Assembly: GCF_008923205.2 (NCBI RefSeq)
Contig: NZ_WBMS02000018.1
Span: forward strand, 129,430-193,429
Direction of reading: 5' to 3'
Origin: Actinomadura physcomitrii
GTDB lineage: Bacteria; Actinomycetota; Actinomycetes; Streptosporangiales; Streptosporangiaceae
Length of the DNA: 64,000 bases
Shown here: piece by piece, positions 58,928 through 64,000 of the stretch
How the letters are laid out: each line of letters starts with the position of its first letter
Numbering within the stretch: position 1 is the stretch's first letter
The notes under the pieces: model-generated
What the model saw: only the letters and a program-made list of their open reading frames with translations
The model's database searches: none
What the model was told of the DNA's origin: nothing
Translations under genes and position numbers: made by a program

Positions 58928-61105
58928 TCAGGACATCCCCGGAAGGAAACGGACGATGAGGTCGATGATCTTGATACCGATGAACGGCGCGACGATGCCG
59001 CCGAGCCCGTAGACGTACAGGTTGCGCGACAGCAGCTGGGACGCGCTGCTGGGCCGGTACCGGACGCCGCGCAGCGCCAGCGGGATCAGCGCGATGATCA
59101 CCAGCGCGTTGAACACGACGGCGGACAGGATCGCCGACTGCGGGCTGTGCAGCCGCATGACGTTCAGGGCGTCCAGCCCCGGATAGAGGCCGGCGAACAG
59201 CGCCGGGATGATCGCGAAGTACTTGGCGATGTCGTTGGCGATCGAGAAGGTGGTGAGGGCGCCGCGGGTGATGAGCAGCTGCTTGCCGATCTCCACGATC
59301 TCGATGAGCTTGGTCGGGTCGGAGTCCAGGTCGACCATGTTCCCGGCCTCCTTGGCGGCGGAGGTGCCGGTGTTCATCGCGACGCCGACGTCGGCCTGCG
59401 CGAGCGCGGGCGCGTCGTTGGTGCCGTCGCCGGTCATCGCGACGAGCCGGCCGCCCACCTGCTCCCGCCTGATGAGGTCGAGCTTGTCCTCCGGCCTGGC
59501 CTCGGCGAGGACGTCGTCCACGCCCGCCTCGTCGGCGATGGCCTTGGCCGTCAGCGGGTTGTCGCCGGTGATCATCACGGTGCGGATGCCCATCCGGCGC
59601 ATCTCGCCGAACCGCTCGCGCATCCCGGCCTTCACCACGTCCTTGAGGTGGATGACGCCCAGGACCCTCGCGGTGCGGTCCACGACCTCCCCGACGACCA
59701 GCGGGGTGCCGCCGGAGGCGGAGATGCCGTCCACGATCTGGTGCAGGTCCGCCGGGACGTCGCCGCCCTGCTCGCGGACCCACTCACCGACCGCGGCGGC
59801 GGCGCCCTTGCGCAGCATCCGGCCGGGCGTGCCGTCGCCGGACTCGTGGAGGTCGACGCCGCTCATCCGCGTCTGCGCGGAGAACGGCGCCCAGGTGGCG
59901 TGCGACAGCTCGCCGGGCGTTCGTTCCCGCAGGCCGTGGCGCTGCTTGGCCAGCACCACGACCGAGCGCCCCTCCGGGGTCTCGTCGGCCAGGCTCGACA
60001 GCTGGGCGGCGTCGGCCAGCTCGTCGGCGTCGACGGCCCGCAGCGGCAGGAACTCGGCGGCCTGCCGGTTCCCCAGGGTGATCGTTCCGGTCTTGTCCAG
60101 CAGCAGCGTGTCGACGTCGCCGGCCGCCTCGACGGCGCGTCCGGACATGGCGAGGACGTTGCGCTGGACGAGCCGGTCCATGCCCGCGATGCCGATCGCC
60201 GACAGCAGCGCGCCGATCGTGGTGGGGATCAGGCACACCAGCAGCGACACCAGCACGATCCCGGTGACGCCGTGGGCGTCGAGCGCGAGGCCGTCGCCGA
60301 CGCCCGGGTCGACGGACTTGGAGAAGATCGCCAGCGGCTGCAGCGTGGCGACGGCCAGCAGGAAGATGATCGTCAGCGCGGCGAGGAGGATGTTGAGGGC
60401 GATCTCGTTCGGCGTCTTCTGCCGGCTCGACCCCTCCACCAGCGCGATCATGCGGTCGATGAACGACTCGCCGGGCCTCTGGGTGATCTTGACGATGATG
60501 CGGTCCGACAGCACCCTGGTCCCGCCGGTCACCGCGGACCGGTCGCCGCCGGACTCGCGGATGACCGGCGCCGACTCGCCGGTGATCGCCGACTCGTCCA
60601 CGCTGGCGATGCCCTCGACGACGTCGCCGTCACCGGGAATGATCTCGCCGGCCTCGACGACGACGTGGTCGCCCTGCCGCAGGTCGGGGGCGCCGACCCG
60701 CTCCTCGCGCAGATCCCTCTGGTTCGGCGCCCAGCCGGTCAGGCGGCGCGCCACCGCGTCGGTCTTGGCGCGGCGCAGCGCGTCCGCCTGCGCCTTGCCC
60801 CGGCCCTCGGCCACCGCCTCCGCCAGGTTGGCGAAGACGACGGTGAGCCAGAGCCACGCCGCGATCAGCCAGGCGAACACGCTCGGATCCGTGCCGGCGA
60901 GGACCGTGGTCCACACCGCGCCGATCTCCACGATGAACATCACCGGGTTGCGCCACAGGGTGCGCGGGTCGAGCTTGCGCAGCGCGTCCGGGAGGGACTT
61001 CACCATCTGCTCCGGGTCGAGCAGGCCGCCCTGGATCCTGCCCCCGCCGCGAGGTCCCGGCGGTCGCGGCGCCGAGCCCGGCGCCTGAACGGTCCGAGTG
61101 GTCAT
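58928..61105 (-). CDS. kdpB: K+-transporting P-type ATPase subunit KdpB
   Basis: A 725-residue P-type ATPase. Phosphorylation motif LLDKTGTITLGN, TGES loop in SAITGESAPVI, and hinge MTGDGTNDAPALAQADVG are intact. Membrane segments and the C-terminal hydrophobic part are normal. It hydrolyses ATP to drive K+ through KdpA. The N-terminus carries a ~40-residue Pro/Gly-rich extension (about residues 9-28). It overlaps kdpA by 4 bp (ATGA). Confidence 0.96.
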   Translation of the reverse strand: MTTRTVQAPGSAPRPPGPRGGGRIQGGLLDPEQMVKSLPDALRKLDPRTLWRNPVMFIVEIGAVWTTVLAGTDPSVFAWLIAAWLWLTVVFANLAEAVAEGRGKAQADALRRAKTDAVARRLTGWAPNQRDLREERVGAPDLRQGDHVVVEAGEIIPGDGDVVEGIASVDESAITGESAPVIRESGGDRSAVTGGTRVLSDRIIVKITQRPGESFIDRMIALVEGSSRQKTPNEIALNILLAALTIIFLLAVATLQPLAIFSKSVDPGVGDGLALDAHGVTGIVLVSLLVCLIPTTIGALLSAIGIAGMDRLVQRNVLAMSGRAVEAAGDVDTLLLDKTGTITLGNRQAAEFLPLRAVDADELADAAQLSSLADETPEGRSVVVLAKQRHGLRERTPGELSHATWAPFSAQTRMSGVDLHESGDGTPGRMLRKGAAAAVGEWVREQGGDVPADLHQIVDGISASGGTPLVVGEVVDRTARVLGVIHLKDVVKAGMRERFGEMRRMGIRTVMITGDNPLTAKAIADEAGVDDVLAEARPEDKLDLIRREQVGGRLVAMTGDGTNDAPALAQADVGVAMNTGTSAAKEAGNMVDLDSDPTKLIEIVEIGKQLLITRGALTTFSIANDIAKYFAIIPALFAGLYPGLDALNVMRLHSPQSAILSAVVFNALVIIALIPLALRGVRYRPSSASQLLSRNLYVYGLGGIVAPFIGIKIIDLIVRFLPGMS

Positions 61106-62772
61106 GAGTGGATTCCTTCGGCGAGCGGCCCCAGCGCCAGCGCGGGGAGGAAGGTGAGCGCGACGAGGACGACGGTGACGCCGGCGACGAGGCCGACGAA
61201 CTGCGGCCGGTGCGTGGGCAGCGTGCCGTCGGACTCAGGGGCCCGCCCCTGCCGGGCCAGCGATCCCGCCAGCGCCAGCACGAAGATCATCGGCAGGAAC
61301 CGGCCGAGCGCCATGCACAGGCCGAGCGCGGTGTCGTAGAACACGGTGCCGGCCGTGAGCCCGGCGAACGCCGAGCCGTTGTTGTTGGAGGCCGAGGTGA
61401 ACGCGTACAGCACCTCCGACAGCCCGTGGGCGCCGTGGTTCAGCATCCCGGCGCGGCCGCTGCGGGTCGCCATCGCCACGCCCGTGCCGGCCAGCACCAG
61501 GATCGGCGTGATCAGGAAGTACATCGAGGCGAGCTTGATCTCGCGCGAGCCGATCTTCTTGCCCAGGTACTCCGGTGTGCGGCCGACCATGAGGCCCGCG
61601 ACGAACACGGTGATGACGGCGAGGATCAGCATCCCGTACAGGCCCGATCCGGTCCCGCCGGGCGCGACCTCGCCGAGCATCATGTCGAACATCGTCATCA
61701 TGCCGCCGAGGCTGGTGTAGGAGTCGTGGAAGGAGTCCACCGCGCCGGTCGAGGTCAGCGTCGTCGCGGCGGCGAACGTCCCTGAGTCGGACACCCCGAA
61801 CCGGGTCTCGACGCCCTCCGTGGCCCCGCCGACCGCGGTCGGCACCGTCCCGTGGTGCATGAGCTGGAACACCTGGACGAGCACCACGCTGATGACCGCG
61901 AGCGTCGCCACCACCGAGACGATCGCGTACCCCTGCCGGTCGCCGCCGACCATCCGGCCGAACGTCCGGCACAGCGCGAACGGGATGAGCAGGATCAGGA
62001 AGATCTCCAGCCAGTTCGTCCAGGGGGCGGCGTTCTCGAACGGGTGGGCGGAGTTGGCGTTGTAGAAGCCGCCGCCGTTGGTGCCCAGCTCCTTGATGGC
62101 CTCCTGGCTCGCCACCGGGCCGCCGGTGATCGCCTGGTGCCCTCCGGCCAGCGTGTTCACCACGTGGTCGTGGGCGTCGCCGAAGTTCTGCACCAGCCCG
62201 CCCGCGATCAGGACGAGCGCCCCGGCGAACGCGATCGGCAGCAGGATCCGGACGCTGCCGCGCACCAGGTCGACCCAGAAGTTGCCGAGCCGGTCGGTGC
62301 GCTTGCGGGCGAAGCCCCGCACCAGCGCGATGGCGACGGCCATGCCGACGGCGGCGGACACGAAGTTCTGCACCGCCAGCCCCGCCATCTGCACCATGTG
62401 GCCCATCGTCGACTCGCCCGAGTACGACTGCCAGTTGGTGTTGGTGACGAAGCTGACCGCGGTGTTCCAGGCCTGGTCGGCCTTGACCGGCGGGAAGCCG
62501 AGGCTCAGCAGCAGGTGGTTCTGCAGCCGCTGCAGCCCGTACAGGAACAGGATGCCGATGACCGAGAAGGCCAGCACGCTGCGCGCGTAGACGGGCCAGG
62601 TCTGCTCGGCGTCCGGCCTGGCTCCGATCAGGCGGTAGATCGCCCGCTCGGCGCACGCGTGCTTGGTACCGCTGTAGACGCGGTACATGTAGTCGCCGAG
62701 CGGCCGGTACGCCACCGCCAGGGCGAGCACGAGGGATCCGATGAAGATGATCCCCGCGAGGGTCGTACTCAT
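61102..62772 (-). CDS. kdpA: K+-transporting ATPase subunit KdpA
   Basis: A 556-residue, ten-TM K+-selective channel-like subunit. The selectivity loops are seen in SFVTNTNWQSYSGES, ELGTNGGGFYNANSAHPFEN and FTSASNNNGSAFAGL. It starts directly after the kdpF TAG stop. It takes up K+ with very high affinity together with KdpB. Confidence 0.96.
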   Translation of the reverse strand: MSTTLAGIIFIGSLVLALAVAYRPLGDYMYRVYSGTKHACAERAIYRLIGARPDAEQTWPVYARSVLAFSVIGILFLYGLQRLQNHLLLSLGFPPVKADQAWNTAVSFVTNTNWQSYSGESTMGHMVQMAGLAVQNFVSAAVGMAVAIALVRGFARKRTDRLGNFWVDLVRGSVRILLPIAFAGALVLIAGGLVQNFGDAHDHVVNTLAGGHQAITGGPVASQEAIKELGTNGGGFYNANSAHPFENAAPWTNWLEIFLILLIPFALCRTFGRMVGGDRQGYAIVSVVATLAVISVVLVQVFQLMHHGTVPTAVGGATEGVETRFGVSDSGTFAAATTLTSTGAVDSFHDSYTSLGGMMTMFDMMLGEVAPGGTGSGLYGMLILAVITVFVAGLMVGRTPEYLGKKIGSREIKLASMYFLITPILVLAGTGVAMATRSGRAGMLNHGAHGLSEVLYAFTSASNNNGSAFAGLTAGTVFYDTALGLCMALGRFLPMIFVLALAGSLARQGRAPESDGTLPTHRPQFVGLVAGVTVVLVALTFLPALALGPLAEGIHS

Positions 62773-62862
62773 CTAGAAGCGCTCCGGGTACAAGAGTGCG
62801 GCGATAAGAAAGATGGTCAGGATCGCGGCGAGCACGAGACCGACCGCGTTCTCGGCGGTCAC
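62773..62862 (-). CDS. kdpF: K+-transporting ATPase subunit KdpF
   Basis: A 29-residue single-TM peptide (VGLVLAAILTIFLIAALLYP then ERF), the normal KdpF size and ending. GTG start with GGAG 5 bp upstream; the GTG overlaps the stop of the small ORF before it (GTGA). Its TAG abuts the kdpA ATG. It stabilises the KdpABC complex. Confidence 0.9.
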   Translation of the reverse strand: MTAENAVGLVLAAILTIFLIAALLYPERF

Positions 62863-62942
62863 AGCTTCTCCACGCCCCTCACCACGAGCCCGAGCAGAAC
62901 GAACACGCCCACGGTCAGCAGAACGAACACCACGTCGCTCAT
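62859..62942 (-). CDS. 27-aa single-TM peptide upstream of kdpF
   Basis: ATG at 62942 with AGGAAGG 7 bp upstream encodes MSDVVFVLLTVGVFVLLGLV and VRGVEKL. It is one transmembrane segment with a basic C-terminus. The stop overlaps the kdpF GTG by 4 bp, so it is translationally coupled to the kdp operon. The tight coupling and clear ribosome site argue that it is real. It is probably an extra small Kdp subunit or a regulatory membrane peptide; function unknown. Confidence 0.75.
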   Translation of the reverse strand: MSDVVFVLLTVGVFVLLGLVVRGVEKL

Positions 62943-63320
62943 AGTCGCCTTCCTTGTCGAACGTCATCGCGGACAGGACGGCTCCATCACGGCCTCCCAG
63001 CGCACATCACGCCCCGGTTCCCTCCGGGGCCCATTCGAGTGAAGCGCCGTTTCGGGGGGATTCGACCGAACTTGACGGGCTCTTAGCGGCGATGGCGGCG
63101 AAATTAACGCGTTCCTAACGCCGGGCCCCGCTCGCAGTGGCGCAGGTCACCGGCGGCCTGCCAGGAGGCGCCGGCCGCGCTCGGCGACGGCGTCGAGCGC
63201 GACTTCCGCATCGTCGAGGGCCTCGGCTGACGAGCGCCGCCGCGGCTCACGCCGTCCGAAGGACGGAGCCGCGCGAACCGCTCATCGACCGGACCGTCGG
63301 CTCGTCGTCATCGTGATCGG
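62943..63320. promoter_or_regulatory. 378-bp kdp upstream region
   Basis: Contains the candidate KdpE-type direct repeats at 63105-63121. It is followed by GC-rich sequence (63125-63228) with a short reading GDGVERDFRIVEGLG ending at 63229, possibly a gene scrap. No complete gene is seen between kdp and the monooxygenase. Confidence 0.5.
63105..63121 (-). promoter_or_regulatory. Candidate KdpE-type direct repeat (GCGTTA, 11-bp period)
   Basis: On the kdp-coding strand the repeat GCGTTAGGAAC-GCGTTA has an 11-bp period, the spacing used by OmpR/PhoB-type response regulators such as KdpE. It lies ~160 bp upstream of the first kdp ORF, within locally AT-richer sequence. The assignment is inferred. 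Confidence 0.5.
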
Positions 63321-64000
63321 TCAGGTGCGGTCGCGGTGGCCGCCGGAGACCTGGGTGTAGCCGGCCACGATGGCCTCGAGCTCGGCGGGACTGATCACGT
63401 CCTCGATGCGGTCGAAGCCGTGCGGGGCTCGGCGTTCGACCTCGTCGATGACCTGCTCCGGGCCGCCGAGCCGGTTGCGCAGGACGATCTGGGCGGTGAC
63501 GGGGAGGCGGTCGTGCTCGTAGGCGAGCAGGGCTTCGGCGGGGTCGGCATGGGCCGCCAGGTGGGCGCTCAGGTTGACCGCGTCCAGGATGGCCTGGCCG
63601 GCGCCGTTGGAGCCCATCGGGTACATGGGGTGGGCGGCGTCGCCCAGCAGGGTGACCCGGCCGTGCGTCCAGCGGGGCAGGGGGTCGCGGTCGCACATGG
63701 GGAACTCGATCCTGTCCCGGGTGGACGCGATCATGGCGGCGTGGTCGAACAGGTCGCAGGTGAAGCGCCCGACGTGCGCGGCGAGGGCCGCCGGGTCGGC
63801 GGGACGCGTCCAGTCCTGCTCGTCGGGCGGCGGGTCGCCGGGACGGCCGGTCGGGACGACCATCGCCCAGTTGGTCAGCCTGGTGCCCGGTGCCGTGCCC
63901 GCCGCGATCGGGTACACGACCAGCTTGGCGGCGTTGCCGCCGATGATCACCATGGTCCTGCCGGTGCCGAACTCGGGCCAGTCGGTGGCGCCGCGCCAGG
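63321..64000 (-). CDS. FAD-dependent monooxygenase, C-terminal part (cut by window end)
   Basis: The reverse-strand frame enters from the right edge and covers the last ~226 residues of a class A flavoprotein monooxygenase (PHBH fold). RVTLLGDAAHPMYPMGSNGA is the GD motif that binds FAD ribose, preceded by PLPRWTHG. TMVIIGGNAAKLVVYPIAAG belongs to the substrate-facing sheet, similar to PhzS-like enzymes. It would hydroxylate an aromatic substrate using NAD(P)H and O2. The N-terminal FAD-binding GxGxxG lies outside the window. It is not obviously linked to kdp. Confidence 0.9.
   Translation of the reverse strand, partial: WRGATDWPEFGTGRTMVIIGGNAAKLVVYPIAAGTAPGTRLTNWAMVVPTGRPGDPPPDEQDWTRPADPAALAAHVGRFTCDLFDHAAMIASTRDRIEFPMCDRDPLPRWTHGRVTLLGDAAHPMYPMGSNGAGQAILDAVNLSAHLAAHADPAEALLAYEHDRLPVTAQIVLRNRLGGPEQVIDEVERRAPHGFDRIEDVISPAELEAIVAGYTQVSGGHRDRT

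Noticed and set aside
58925..61339. 804-codon plus-strand open frame opposite kdpB
   Set aside because: Antisense shadow of KdpB, with no recognisable domain.

Overview
The window is a very GC-rich, gene-dense actinomycete chromosome segment. GTG starts, 4-bp start/stop overlaps, an actinobacterial-type long KdpC, a fused CysNC and F420-type LLM enzymes point to a Streptosporangiales/Thermomonosporaceae-like filamentous actinomycete. That taxonomic guess is inference.

Region 1 (1-13075) is a CoA-dependent catabolic cluster. It has four SCP2-type thiolases (one cut by the window edge), a DUF35 zinc-ribbon/OB partner, a crotonase with the residue pattern of 6-oxocamphor hydrolase (beta-diketone, retro-Claisen), a PaaK-like CoA ligase, a CaiB/BaiF CoA-transferase, two SDRs, an unassigned 203-aa protein and two IclR regulators. 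Its intergenic spaces share a 17-bp palindrome family CTCTCA-N5-TGAGAG. The likely job is ring opening and beta-oxidation of a cyclic terpenoid or steroid-like substrate. A divergent quinone oxidoreductase/MarR pair (13062-14671) follows, with three TTCGAATTCGAA-type operators between the genes.

Region 2 (14866-17012) is a scar. An IS3-type orfA remnant abuts a decayed DISARM locus: a drmA fragment fused to the drmB C-terminus, then drmC with a one-base frameshift, then a reverse-strand DUF4365-like scrap.

Region 3 (17066-27312) is one long reverse-strand operon of eight genes (SDR, sulfotransferase, uncharacterised lipocalin-like protein, SDR, cysD, cysNC, LLM oxidoreductase, Liv-type solute-binding lipoprotein). 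It is divergent from a LysR gene whose start is preceded by a perfect T-N11-A palindrome. It pairs PAPS synthesis with a PAPS-dependent sulfotransferase.

Region 4 (27665-54930) is a defence/conflict island. It holds two divergent SNF2-type helicases, an McrBC pair, a degenerate IS701-type transposase, a four-TM protein, and a roughly 14.6-kb set of CHAT-protease proteins. Two CHAT genes run on the plus strand. Convergent to them is a four-gene minus-strand operon with 4-bp overlaps (CpXC-TPR-CHAT, CHAT, metallo-beta-lactamase-fold, and a TPR paralogue that appears to have lost its CHAT domain). Upstream of that operon are broken remains of MoxR-type and SAV_2336/vWA-type genes. This is the part most likely to represent a poorly described system.

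Region 5 (54930-63320) is the kdp potassium-uptake locus: a previously unlisted 27-aa membrane ORF, kdpF, kdpA, kdpB, kdpC and kdpD, with kdpE reduced to an internal fragment where the defence island joins. The window ends in a partial flavin monooxygenase.
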